From: an uncultured Clostridia bacterium
GTDB lineage: Bacteria; Bacillota; Clostridia; Oscillospirales; Ruminococcaceae
Direction of reading: 5' to 3'
Length of the DNA stretch: 64,000 nucleotides
Assembly: GCA_944382875.1 (NCBI GenBank)
Contig: CALWNQ010000001.1
Location: 124,001-188,000 of the forward strand
Shown in pieces: positions 53,491-62,097 of the stretch (position 1 is its first letter; every line of letters begins with the position of its first letter). The notes beneath the pieces were generated by a model. It was not told the origin of the DNA. It was given only the letters and a program-made list of their open reading frames with translations, and made no database searches. A program made the position numbers and the translations under genes.

Positions 53491-54297
53491 ATGCAGTTTG
53501 TCCGGCAGTTTTTAGAAGCCTGCTCCATTTCGGTGTTGGAAGCGGGAAAAATCCGCTGCTGGCCGGAATGGCAGGAATTTGACTACACCCCAGCGTATAA
53601 TAAATTATATTTTATACTGTCTGGAGATGGGGAGCTGACGGTGGACGGCAAAAGCTATCATCCACAACCGGGAGAACTGTTCCTGATGCCAGCCGGTGTG
53701 AAGCAGAGCTACCGCACCGATCCGCAGAATCCCTATACCAAATGCTGGTGCCATTTCACAGCCGAATCGGGCGGAGTTCGGCTTTTTGACGCGGTGAAAA
53801 CGCCGCTTTCGGTAAAACCGGCGGATACTGGTCGGGTGCTTTCTCTTTTTGAGGAGCTAATCCAGGCGCACGCTTCGGAATCTCAGTTTGCGCCGCTGGC
53901 TGAAACGGCGCGGATGCAGGATATCCTGCTGCTGTTTTTGGAGGAAGCGGAAAAACAGGGAATTTGCTGTGCTGAAACGATGCCGGCCGAACAGCTTAAA
54001 CAGATTACCAGCTATATCGAAAGCCATCTGGCGGAAGAAATCACGCTGGAAGATTTGGCGGCCATCGTCCATTTCCACCCGAACTATTTTATTTCCTTTT
54101 TCCGCCGTTATTTCGGAATGCCGCCGCTCAAATATGTATCGGCTGCCCGGCTGGAGCGGGCAAAACTGCTGCTCCGGACAACCAAGGACAGCGTGGCGTC
54201 CATCGCGGAGCAAACCGGCTTCCACGGGCTGTACCATTTTTCCAGGCGTTTTAAGGAATACACCGGATTTTCCCCGTCGGATTTTCGGCGGCTTTGA
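53491..54297 (+). CDS. AraC/XylS-family transcriptional regulator
   Basis: This 268-residue protein has an N-terminal cupin (KLYFILSGDGELTVDGKSYH, PGELFLMPAGVKQ) that probably binds a sugar, and C-terminal helix-turn-helix repeats (ITLEDLAAIVHFHPNYFISF, TGFHGLYHFSRRFKEYTGFS). ATG at 53491 follows GGGAGGA; the GTG at 53467 precedes that site. It is divergent from GH29, so it most likely regulates fucose-glycan use. Two rightward housekeeping-like genes follow closely. Confidence 0.9.
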   Translation: MQFVRQFLEACSISVLEAGKIRCWPEWQEFDYTPAYNKLYFILSGDGELTVDGKSYHPQPGELFLMPAGVKQSYRTDPQNPYTKCWCHFTAESGGVRLFDAVKTPLSVKPADTGRVLSLFEELIQAHASESQFAPLAETARMQDILLLFLEEAEKQGICCAETMPAEQLKQITSYIESHLAEEITLEDLAAIVHFHPNYFISFFRRYFGMPPLKYVSAARLERAKLLLRTTKDSVASIAEQTGFHGLYHFSRRFKEYTGFSPSDFRRL

Positions 54298-54318
54298 CAA
54301 AAGAAAGGATGAACCAAT

Positions 54319-54870
54319 ATGAACAAACAGGATCTGATGGAAACCACACTTTCAACTGAGCCGATTTTTGAAGGCCGCATCTTTTCGGTGCGGAAAGATG
54401 CGGTGGCGCTGCCGGACGGCAGACATTCGATCCGGGAGGTCGTTCACCATCAGAGCGGCGGCGCCTGTGTGGTGCCGCTGACCGCGGAGGGCGAGGTCTA
54501 TATTGTCCGCCAGTGCCGCTATCCCTACGCCGATGTGTTAACTGAAATCCCGGCAGGCAAGTTGGACCCCGGCGAAACGCCGGAAGAATGTGCGGCGCGG
54601 GAACTGATTGAAGAGTGCGGCGCCTGTGCGGGGAAACTGATTCCGCTCGGCGAGGTGTATCCCACCCCGGCTTATGTAGACGAGGTCATTCATATGTTTC
54701 TGGCCGAAGACCTCAAACCGGCCAAACAGAAGCTGGACGAAGGGGAATTTCTGGAAGTGGAGAAAATTCCGCTCGAAACGCTGGTACAGATGGTGATGGC
54801 CGGGGAAATCAAGGACAGCAAAACACAGATTGCGCTGCTCAAAACCTGGCTCCTCCGGAAAAACGGCTGA
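54319..54870 (+). CDS. Nudix hydrolase, ADP-ribose pyrophosphatase type
   Basis: This 183-residue protein has the Nudix box GKLDPGETPEECAARELIEE, then CGA, matching GX5EX7REUXEEXGU. The proline 16 residues past the box and overall length fit ADP-ribose or related sugar-nucleotide pyrophosphatases. It lies 21 bp after the AraC gene. Its stop overlaps the next start (TGATG). Confidence 0.9.
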   Translation: MNKQDLMETTLSTEPIFEGRIFSVRKDAVALPDGRHSIREVVHHQSGGACVVPLTAEGEVYIVRQCRYPYADVLTEIPAGKLDPGETPEECAARELIEECGACAGKLIPLGEVYPTPAYVDEVIHMFLAEDLKPAKQKLDEGEFLEVEKIPLETLVQMVMAGEIKDSKTQIALLKTWLLRKNG

Positions 54871-55682
54871 TGGAACGGATTTATCCTTTTTTAAAAGAAG
54901 CAGGCATCACCGAAGCGGGCGCCGTTTCATTTGAAAGCTGCCTGCCGCTCCTGCCCTGCCGTGCAGCTCTGCGGCTGCCGGAGAATGCCGCTTCGGTGGT
55001 GATCTGCGCTTTCCCCTATTATACCGGCGAATGGGAAGGGCGGAACCTTTCCCGTTACGCGATTGTCCCCGATTACCATCGGGTGATTGCATCGCTGCTG
55101 GAGCCGGTCTGTGAACGGTTGACTGCGGCCTTTCCGGAGTACCGGTTTGTTTCCTTTGCCGACAATTCTCCCGTTCGGGAGGTGGACGCCGCGGCTCGCG
55201 CCGGACTGGGCGTTGTGGGGGAAAATGGGCTGCTGCTCCACAAAAGATACGGCTCCTGGGTGTTTTTGGGGGAGATCGTCACCGACCTGCTGCTTTCCTT
55301 TACCGAACAGCCAGCAGAACGCTGCATCGGCTGCGGGGCCTGCAAACGGAACTGTCCGTCCGGCTGCATTGGAAGCGGGACGGTGGACGCCGCTGCTTGC
55401 CTGTCCGCCATCACCCAGCGAAAGGGGGAACTTCTCCCAGAAGAAATCCGGCTGGTTCAAAAGGGCGGGTTGGTCTGGGGCTGCGACCAGTGTCAAGAGG
55501 TGTGTCCCTATAACCGGGGTGTCCCGGAAACACCGCTTTCCGCTTTTCGGCAGGAGATTCACCCAGTGCTGTGCCGGGAGGAGGTCACCGCCGCTGTCAA
55601 AACAAAGGCATACGGTTTCCGTGGTCCCAAACCACTGCTTCGGAATTTAGATATACTGCAAGGAAAAATCCCGACCAAATAA
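54870..55682 (+). CDS. QueG-like iron-sulfur protein
   Basis: This 270-residue protein has a DUF1730-like N-terminal half (FADNSPVREVDAAARAGLGV, VGENGLLLHKRYGSW) and two [4Fe-4S] motifs: CIGCGACKRNC and CDQCQEVCPYNRG. It resembles epoxyqueuosine reductase QueG but is about 100 residues shorter and lacks the C-terminal HEAT-like domain, so it may be a QueG relative of different function. ATG at 54870 overlaps the Nudix stop. A shared terminator follows at 55664. Confidence 0.83.
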   Translation: MERIYPFLKEAGITEAGAVSFESCLPLLPCRAALRLPENAASVVICAFPYYTGEWEGRNLSRYAIVPDYHRVIASLLEPVCERLTAAFPEYRFVSFADNSPVREVDAAARAGLGVVGENGLLLHKRYGSWVFLGEIVTDLLLSFTEQPAERCIGCGACKRNCPSGCIGSGTVDAAACLSAITQRKGELLPEEIRLVQKGGLVWGCDQCQEVCPYNRGVPETPLSAFRQEIHPVLCREEVTAAVKTKAYGFRGPKPLLRNLDILQGKIPTK

Positions 55683-55698
55683 ACGGCCGGGATTTTTT
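55664..55698. terminator. Bidirectional terminator
   Basis: AAAAATCCCG (55664-55673) pairs with CGGGATTTTT (55688-55697), loop about 14 bases, A tract on the left and T6 on the right. It separates the convergent QueG-like and coat-like genes. Confidence 0.82.
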
Positions 55699-55701
55699 GC
55701 T

Positions 55702-55959
55702 TCAGGATTCAAATGCCTGTTTTCGTTTCCGGGTTTCCCGCGCGGTTGCAGCGGGAACCGAAATCCAGCCGCGTTTCTGCATTTCGGTCAGAATGCGGTT
55801 GGAGGTGTCCTGCTGTTCGATCAGCATGGAGAGAAGCTGCTGCCGCACATTGGGGGTGACCGCCTCGGCGGCTGCGGCATTGAAACAGGCGGACGCGTGT
55901 TTTTCGGCAAGAAGCGCGCCGTTCAATATTTTCTGGTCGTTTTGCTGAGATTTTGGCAT
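55702..55959 (-). CDS. Spore coat F-like small protein
   Basis: This 85-residue protein has ILNGALLAEKHASACFNAAA, then TPNVRQQLLSMLIEQQDTSN, the helical pattern of the Coat F domain. ATG at 55959 follows AAGGAGG. It is the last gene of a leftward cluster beginning with spoIIP, which favours a sporulation role. It is preceded by another short helical coat-like gene (10-bp gap). Confidence 0.75.
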   Translation of the reverse strand: MPKSQQNDQKILNGALLAEKHASACFNAAAAEAVTPNVRQQLLSMLIEQQDTSNRILTEMQKRGWISVPAATARETRKRKQAFES

Positions 55960-55969
55960 AGGCGCCTCC

Positions 55970-56158
55970 TTATTCGGACAAAAGCTGAAGCAGCGCTTCA
56001 AAATGGTTCCGGTGTCTGGCGGCGGTTTCCTCACAAACGGTGCGGAGCTGCGGATCTTCGCAGTTTTCCGCGTCGGTCTGATACCGTGCGGCCAGTGTCT
56101 GTTCGGTTCTGAGCAGGCTGCAGATCGCAGACAGCTCGGTTCGTGTTAATTCTGCCAT
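55970..56158 (-). CDS. Small helical protein, coat-like
   Basis: This 62-residue protein (MAELTRTELSAICSLLRTEQ start) is all helical with a ferritin-like/Coat F-like pattern: TLAARYQTDAENCEDPQL, HRNHFEALLQLL. It has a good ribosome site (TTAGGGAGGTTGC). Adjacent to the coat F-like gene and probably a companion. Function not proven. Confidence 0.65.
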   Translation of the reverse strand: MAELTRTELSAICSLLRTEQTLAARYQTDAENCEDPQLRTVCEETAARHRNHFEALLQLLSE

Positions 56159-56196
56159 GGTGCAACCTCCCTAACTTGGCGAGAACTTCGCCGGTA

Positions 56197-56541
56197 TTAT
56201 TCTGTGAAGAAGCGGGCAAGATATTCTTCCGCCAGGGGGAGATTTTTTTCCGCTTCGTCCAGCGCCCAGGCTGCCAGCCGCAGCGAACGCGGCATCAGAG
56301 CGGGATATTGGGAAAAAAATTCGCCCCATTCGGGGATGACAGCGCGGGACTCGCTGCCGAAAGCAGAGAGTGAGATCACGCCCAGTTCCTCTTCACGCAG
56401 TACAAGGGCGGGCTGTTCCGGCTGGAGGGCAGAGCGGGTGTTCATCCAGGCAAAAAAGAAGCCGGTGATCAGGCCGAATACACAGAGAGTGGGCACAAAA
56501 CCGAGGAGAAACCAACGGAGGGATTCTTTGACATTTTTCAA
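56197..56541 (-). CDS. Small membrane protein next to spoIIP
   Basis: This 114-residue protein has one strongly hydrophobic segment near the N-terminus (residues 9-32, WFLLGFVPTLCVFGLITGFF) and a soluble outer domain. It starts 12 bp after spoIIP, so it is co-transcribed. I recognise no family. The location suggests a role in engulfment, but this is only context. Confidence 0.62.
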   Translation of the reverse strand: MKNVKESLRWFLLGFVPTLCVFGLITGFFFAWMNTRSALQPEQPALVLREEELGVISLSAFGSESRAVIPEWGEFFSQYPALMPRSLRLAAWALDEAEKNLPLAEEYLARFFTE

Positions 56542-56553
56542 AGGGACACTTCC

Positions 56554-57720
56554 TTATTTTTTTAAATCATTGAGCAGCCTCCCCAGCGACTTTCCAATCA
56601 GCTGGCCGGTATAAACCGCCTGTTCCAGCGTGTTTCCGTGACTGCCGATTTCGAGCAGCAGAGAACCGGTGGTGAGCTGCTGGTTATATTTACGGTAATC
56701 AAACAGAATGGGGCGGGTCAAAGTAGGGTAATCGCCTTCCAGCTGGTTTTGCAGCGCGGCGGCAAAGCTCAGATTTTTCATATAATCGGGATATCCCATC
56801 GTTCCATCGTCGCAGCCGGAGATAATCATCACCTGGGCTGCCTTTTTGCCGTCAATTTCTGCTTCGGCTGAATAAACCTGGCTGCCGGAAGCGATGGCGT
56901 CCCGGTGGATATCAAGGACAATTTTAATGGAAGGATACTGTGCCAGATAATTCTGAACCGTCACAGCCGACCGGTCGTATGCGCCGTTATAAGAGGGATA
57001 GTCGTGCTGAGTGGTGTCGTGAATGACGCCGATGCCGGCTTCGGTGAGCTGGCGTGCAATCTCCTCCCCAACCGCTGCCATATTCTGACTGTTGTCGGTG
57101 GAACGAAACGACATGGTTTTGTCGTAATAATTGCCGGTAAATGGGACATAACTTTCTGTAGTGTGGGTGTGCATAATGAGCACTTGCGGCTCATCGGTGT
57201 CGGAAATGGTAAAATAAGGCGGGTTTTGGACCTGTGCTTCAATATCTGCGCGGGAAATGCTGGTGCAGTTCTTAATATATCCGTTTTCCAGCGGAATATA
57301 AATGTTGGATGGTGAAACGGTATAAGTTTTGTGAACCAGTTCGGCGCGGTTTTCCTCCGGCACCTCCGGAACGGAAACTTCTGGAAGAATTGTTTCAACA
57401 GAAGATTCCATCTCTTCGTAAGATTCTTCTGGCAACGAAGGCGCTTCCGAAACAACTGTCTCCTCTTGAGCAGACGGTAAAACAGCCGGCTCCGAAACTG
57501 CCGGCAAAGAGGATTCTTCCGCAAAACCGCCTTCCAGAACGGCAAGTCCGCCCTCCGGCAGCACAAGACCTGCCGAAAGGACGCCCGCTTTTGCAATATA
57601 TCCGGTTATACCGGGCGTAACCGAAATCAGTGCAGCCGCAGCCGCCACGATTCCCCCGGCAGCAAAAATTGCAGCAATAATCCTTTGCAGACGGTATTTC
57701 CGCCGCAGACGGGTGCGCAT
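56554..57720 (-). CDS. spoIIP: Stage II sporulation protein P
   Basis: This 388-residue protein is the cell-wall amidase/endopeptidase that drives engulfment with SpoIID and SpoIIM. It has an N-terminal membrane anchor (IIAAIFAAGGIVAAAAALIS), a Glu/Ser/Pro-rich linker to about residue 145, and the catalytic domain with LIMHTHTTESY, KIVLDIHRDAI and LLEIGSHGNT. It supports an endospore-forming organism. Transcribed leftward with the small genes below it. Confidence 0.95.
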   Translation of the reverse strand: MRTRLRRKYRLQRIIAAIFAAGGIVAAAAALISVTPGITGYIAKAGVLSAGLVLPEGGLAVLEGGFAEESSLPAVSEPAVLPSAQEETVVSEAPSLPEESYEEMESSVETILPEVSVPEVPEENRAELVHKTYTVSPSNIYIPLENGYIKNCTSISRADIEAQVQNPPYFTISDTDEPQVLIMHTHTTESYVPFTGNYYDKTMSFRSTDNSQNMAAVGEEIARQLTEAGIGVIHDTTQHDYPSYNGAYDRSAVTVQNYLAQYPSIKIVLDIHRDAIASGSQVYSAEAEIDGKKAAQVMIISGCDDGTMGYPDYMKNLSFAAALQNQLEGDYPTLTRPILFDYRKYNQQLTTGSLLLEIGSHGNTLEQAVYTGQLIGKSLGRLLNDLKK

Positions 57721-57820
57721 AGCAGTCCCCCCTCTCCTGCTCCTATGTTTATGCAGCGGTCAGCGTGGATATGCGCAAGGATATATTTTTGTCAAAAATC
57801 CCCAAGAGGAGCATTTTCCC

Positions 57821-57849
57821 TTGACAAAGGCTGTTGTTTTTATTAAACT
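57821..57849 (+). promoter_or_regulatory. Promoter of the asp23-fakA unit
   Basis: TTGACA (57821-57826), 17 bp, TAAACT (57844-57849), 52 bp before the Asp23-family start. Confidence 0.75.
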
Positions 57850-57901
57850 GTAAGGTAGATAGGTATCTGATACCCCCATTTTGTAGTCAGGAGGGCTGGT
57901 C

Positions 57902-58255
57902 ATGGTCAAGATGCAGAATCATCTCGGTACAATTGAAATTTCGGAAAATGTTTTTATCAACCTGGTTGGCTCCACCGCAACAAGTTGTTTTGGCGTGGCG
58001 GCGATGGCCGTTTCTCACCCCGGTGCCGGATTTTGGAACCGGCTCAAAGGGTTGGGAGAAGAAAGCTGCGGCGTTCAGATTCGCACCCGCAACAGCGGCT
58101 TGATTATTGATCTGCATATTATTGTCACCTATGGCACCAATATTTCGGCGATTGTCAAAAGCATTATGCACAAGGTGAGCTATACGGTGGAAGAAGTCAC
58201 CGGCATCCATGTGGAACATGTGAATGTTTTTGTGGATGGGATGCGGACCAATTAA
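57902..58255 (+). CDS. Asp23/Gls24-family (YloU-like) protein
   Basis: This 117-residue cytoplasmic protein starts MVKMQNHLGTIEISENVFIN and has the VEHVNVFVDGM ending of Asp23/YloU proteins. It precedes fakA/yloV as in many Firmicutes (yloU-yloV). Its precise role is unclear; Asp23 proteins are linked to envelope stress. The promoter at 57821 drives both genes. Confidence 0.92.
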   Translation: MVKMQNHLGTIEISENVFINLVGSTATSCFGVAAMAVSHPGAGFWNRLKGLGEESCGVQIRTRNSGLIIDLHIIVTYGTNISAIVKSIMHKVSYTVEEVTGIHVEHVNVFVDGMRTN

Positions 58256-58303
58256 CCATTGAAATTGACGGGCGGCATGCCGCCTTTAAGGAGTGCAGGA
58301 AAA

Positions 58304-59944
58304 GTGATTAGTGGAAGCAACCTGCGGGACGCTATGATCTCCGCAGCGTATACAATCGCCAGCCAAAAGCAGAAGGTTGACGAGCTGAATGTTTTCCCAG
58401 TTCCGGACGGCGATACCGGTACCAATATGTCGATGACCATCGGCGCCGCTGTGCGGGAGCTGGAAATGCTCAAAGAGCCCACCGTAGCGGAAACCTCCAA
58501 AGTGGCGGCTTCAGCGCTTCTTCGCGGCGCAAGAGGAAATTCCGGGGTTATTTTGTCCCTTCTGTTCCGCGGATTCTCTGTGGGGCTGAAAGGCAAAACC
58601 GAAGCTTCGGGCACCGATTTAGCTGATGCGCTGGTAGAAGGAGTTGCGGCGGCTTATAAAGCGGTGATGAAGCCCACCGAGGGTACTATTTTAACGGTTG
58701 CGCGGGAAGCATCCGAAAAAGCACGCGCAGTCGCCATGGATACCAACGATCCGATTGAGGTTTTCCGTGCCGCTGTGGCACAGGCAGAGGAAACGCTCCA
58801 GAAAACACCGGAGATGCTCCCTGTTCTTAAAAAGGCGGGCGTTGTAGACGCCGGCGGCAAGGGCTTCTGTGTGATTTTTGGAGAAATGCTCCGTGTGCTC
58901 GAGGGCGGAGACGTTGCAAAACCCGAAACGTCTGCTGCTGCGGCACCGAAAGTGAAGAAATCTGCCGTTGCGGAAGCAGATGGGGACATCAAGTTCACCT
59001 ACTGCACCGAGTTTATTGTCATGAAAGACCGCGATGCCGAAGATGCGCTCAAGCTGCGCGCCGTGCTGGAGTCGATGGGCGACAGCGTCGTGGTGGTGGA
59101 CGACGAGGAGATCATCAAGGTTCACGTTCACACTAACCATCCCGGCGACGCACTCGAAGCCGGTCTGAAATTCGGCGCGCTGACCAAGCTGAAAATCGAA
59201 AACATGAAAGAACAGCACACCGCTCAGGTGACCGAGGCGGAGCAGATGGCGGAAAACGACAGCTATGTCCCAGTAGATCCGGAAATCCCCTACGGTTTTG
59301 TAGCGGTGGCGGCTGGCACCGGTGTCCAGGCGCTGTTTGAGGATCTGGGTGTCAACAATGTGGTAACAGGCGGCCAGACCATGAATCCCAGTACCGATGA
59401 CATTCTCAATGCCATTCACGCTACTTCTGCGCAGACAGTTTTTGTCCTGCCCAATAACAAAAACATCATTATGGCTGCGGAACAAGCTGTTAAACTGGCC
59501 GACCGCCGTGTCTGCGTTTTGCAGACGGTGTCGATCCCGCAAGGAATTTCGGCGATGCTGGCTTTTGATCCCGAAGCTTCTTTCCATGACAACCAGGTTG
59601 CCATGACCGAAGCTGCCGGCAAGGTCCAGTCGGGGCAGATCACCTTTGCCGCGCGGGACAGCGATTTTGATGGCCACAACATCAAAGCCGGCGAAATCCT
59701 GGCGATGGAAAACGGCAAACTCGCCTTTGTCGAAAAGGATCTGGAAAAGGCAGTTTACAAACTGACCAAGTCCATGCTCCGCAAGGATTCCAGCTTTATC
59801 ACCCTGATTTACGGTGCCGATGTGAGCGACGAACAGGCAGAATCAGCCTGTGAGCTGCTTCGTTCCAAACTGTCCTCCAGCCTGGAAATCAGCCTCATTA
59901 ACGGCGGACAGCCGGTATATTATTACATGATTTCGGTGGAATAA
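58304..59944 (+). CDS. fakA: Fatty acid kinase subunit FakA (DAK2/YloV)
   Basis: This protein of about 546 residues has an N-terminal DhaL-like ATP-binding domain (DELNVFPVPDGDTGTNMSMT), a middle domain with TYCTEFIVM, and a C-terminal domain like those of YloV/DegV partners. FakA phosphorylates fatty acids carried by FakB for phospholipid synthesis. GTG at 58304 is chosen because the N-terminus ISGSNLRDAMISAAYTI matches YloV; the ATG at 58259 is upstream of the ribosome site AAGGAG. No fakB gene is in this window. Confidence 0.93.
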   Translation: MISGSNLRDAMISAAYTIASQKQKVDELNVFPVPDGDTGTNMSMTIGAAVRELEMLKEPTVAETSKVAASALLRGARGNSGVILSLLFRGFSVGLKGKTEASGTDLADALVEGVAAAYKAVMKPTEGTILTVAREASEKARAVAMDTNDPIEVFRAAVAQAEETLQKTPEMLPVLKKAGVVDAGGKGFCVIFGEMLRVLEGGDVAKPETSAAAAPKVKKSAVAEADGDIKFTYCTEFIVMKDRDAEDALKLRAVLESMGDSVVVVDDEEIIKVHVHTNHPGDALEAGLKFGALTKLKIENMKEQHTAQVTEAEQMAENDSYVPVDPEIPYGFVAVAAGTGVQALFEDLGVNNVVTGGQTMNPSTDDILNAIHATSAQTVFVLPNNKNIIMAAEQAVKLADRRVCVLQTVSIPQGISAMLAFDPEASFHDNQVAMTEAAGKVQSGQITFAARDSDFDGHNIKAGEILAMENGKLAFVEKDLEKAVYKLTKSMLRKDSSFITLIYGADVSDEQAESACELLRSKLSSSLEISLINGGQPVYYYMISVE

Positions 59945-59960
59945 CAAAAAAACGGATACA

Positions 59961-59997
59961 GCAAACCCCTGCACACAACGGATGGGCAGGGGTTTGC
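59961..59997. repeat. Perfect 12-bp hairpin between fakA and recG
   Basis: GCAAACCCCTGC (59961-59972) and GCAGGGGTTTGC (59986-59997) pair perfectly around a 13-base loop. There is no T tract after it on the plus strand (ATTCGTATTG), so it is not a standard terminator; it may be a processing or attenuation element. Confidence 0.6.
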
Positions 59998-60026
59998 ATT
60001 CGTATTGTACAGAAAGGAGGATGGGC

Positions 60027-62072
60027 TTGGACGGCAGAGGGATGCTTTCGCCGGAAGCACCGGTAACGGCACTCAAAAACGTGGGAACCAAACGGGCTGC
60101 GCTGTATGAGAAACTGGGAATCCACACGGTGCTCGACCTGCTGCGCTTTTATCCGCGCAGCTATGTCGATTATACTTCGCCGGTGATGGCCTCTGCTGCG
60201 GTGGACGGCGAATCCTGTGTAATCCGCGGTATGGTCCTGAAAAAAGCGGATCCTGCGCCCATCCGCAAAGGGTTGGTTATTTACAAACTGATGGCCAACG
60301 ACGGCATATCCAATTTCTGGGTGACCATTTTTAACAATGAATACGCCTATTACGGCATCCACACCGGGCAGGAGTATGTCTTCTGCGGAAAGTTTTCCTC
60401 ATCGGGTGGGCGGTTCCAGCTGGCACTTACCTCCTATCTCCCGGCAGAGGAATCGAAAGCCCTACGCCCGGTTTACAGCCTGACTGAAGGGCTTTCCAAC
60501 GGGATGGTGGTCAACAATATGCAGGAAGCGCTCCGTTGTGCCGACCAGCTCGAAGATCCTATGCCCCGGAGTGTTCTTCTAAAGGAAAACCTCTGCCAGC
60601 TTCGGTATGCAATCGAGAACATCCACTTTCCAAAAGGGCAGGAGGACCGCGAAATTGCGCGGCGGCGGCTAGTATTTGAAGAGTTTTTTACCCTGTCGCT
60701 CGCCCTTGTTCGGCTGCGCGGCCGGGAAAAAGAAAGTACTGCCGTCCGGATTGCGGGGGTGGAGATGCAGCCGTTTTTTGACTCGCTCCCCTTTGCGCTG
60801 ACCGGGGCGCAGCAGCGTGCCATCCGGGAAATTCTCTCGGATTTGGAGAAGCCCTGGCCGATGAACCGGCTTTTGCAAGGGGATGTGGGCTCCGGCAAGA
60901 CGATGGTGGCAGCAGCTGCCGTCTACGCCGCGGCAAAAGCAGGGTTCCAGTCTGCCATCATGGCGCCGACCGAGATTCTGGCCGCCCAGCACTACGCTAC
61001 TTTCTCCAAAATTCTCAAACCGCTTGGAATTTCGGTCTGCCTGCTGACCGGTTCTCTGACGCCCAAGCAGAAAGAGCAGCTCAAAGAGGAGCTTGCCGCA
61101 GGGCGCTGTTCGGTGGCGGTCGGTACCCATGCTCTTGTCCAAAGCTCCACGGTTTTTGACAATCTGGGGCTGGTCATCACCGACGAACAGCACCGTTTTG
61201 GTGTGGAGCAGCGGCGAAAACTTGCCGGAAAGGGGGAAAGCCCCCACAATCTGGTCATGTCGGCAACGCCGATTCCCCGCACATTGGCGCTGATTGTCTA
61301 TGGTGACCTCGACCTCTCCATTCTGGATGAGCTGCCCAAAGGCCGGCAGCCCATCGACACGCTGGTCATTCATTCCGACAAACGGGAGCGCGCCCTCGGC
61401 TTTATCCGACAGCATCTGGAAATGGGAGAACAGGCGTACATTGTCTGCCCGCTTGTCGAGGAATCGGAAAGCGAGCTGCTGGCGGCTTCCCAGTACCGCG
61501 ACCGCATCGTCGGTTTCTTTTCGGGGATGAAGGTCGGGCTGCTCCACGGCCGAATGAAGCCGGCTGAAAAAGAAGAGATCATGGCAGAGTTTCAACAGAA
61601 CCGGATCCAGCTTTTGGTTTCCACCACCGTGGTTGAGGTCGGTGTGGATGTTCCCAACGCCACCGTGATGATGGTAGAAAACGCCGAACGGTTCGGTTTG
61701 GCACAACTTCACCAGCTCCGGGGACGAATCGGGCGCGGCAGCCGGAAATCCTACTGCATTCTGGTTTCAGACAATGAAGGAGAAGAAAACCGCCGGCGCC
61801 TCAAGGTGATGAAATCCACCTCGGACGGCTTTGTCATTGCACGGGAGGACCTAAAACTGCGGGGCTCCGGGGACTTTTTCGGGAGCCGTCAAAGCGGGAT
61901 GCCGGCGCTTGCCATTGCCGACCTCTTTGCCGACACCGAACTGTTCCAGGCTGCCCAAAACGCAGCGCGTGACCTGCTACGGGAGGACCCAGAGCTGGAA
62001 AAACCGGAAAATTCCGCCATTGGCGTGATTATCAACCGGCTTTTTGACCAAAATAAGAACGGCTGGAATTAG
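60027..62072 (+). CDS. recG: ATP-dependent DNA helicase RecG
   Basis: This protein of about 681 residues remodels stalled replication forks. It has the wedge/OB domain in the N-terminal third, Walker A GDVGSGKTM, the DEQHRFGVEQR box II, SATPIPRTL, and C-terminal helicase motifs (STTVVEVGVDVPNA, QLRGRIGRG). TTG at 60027 is the likely start, six bases after AGGAGG; ATG at 60021 would have no spacing and ATG at 60042 a poor site. It follows fakA, a common gene order in Clostridia. Confidence 0.95.
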   Translation: MDGRGMLSPEAPVTALKNVGTKRAALYEKLGIHTVLDLLRFYPRSYVDYTSPVMASAAVDGESCVIRGMVLKKADPAPIRKGLVIYKLMANDGISNFWVTIFNNEYAYYGIHTGQEYVFCGKFSSSGGRFQLALTSYLPAEESKALRPVYSLTEGLSNGMVVNNMQEALRCADQLEDPMPRSVLLKENLCQLRYAIENIHFPKGQEDREIARRRLVFEEFFTLSLALVRLRGREKESTAVRIAGVEMQPFFDSLPFALTGAQQRAIREILSDLEKPWPMNRLLQGDVGSGKTMVAAAAVYAAAKAGFQSAIMAPTEILAAQHYATFSKILKPLGISVCLLTGSLTPKQKEQLKEELAAGRCSVAVGTHALVQSSTVFDNLGLVITDEQHRFGVEQRRKLAGKGESPHNLVMSATPIPRTLALIVYGDLDLSILDELPKGRQPIDTLVIHSDKRERALGFIRQHLEMGEQAYIVCPLVEESESELLAASQYRDRIVGFFSGMKVGLLHGRMKPAEKEEIMAEFQQNRIQLLVSTTVVEVGVDVPNATVMMVENAERFGLAQLHQLRGRIGRGSRKSYCILVSDNEGEENRRRLKVMKSTSDGFVIAREDLKLRGSGDFFGSRQSGMPALAIADLFADTELFQAAQNAARDLLREDPELEKPENSAIGVIINRLFDQNKNGWN

Positions 62073-62097
62073 ACATCAATCAGAAGGGAGAATTCTC

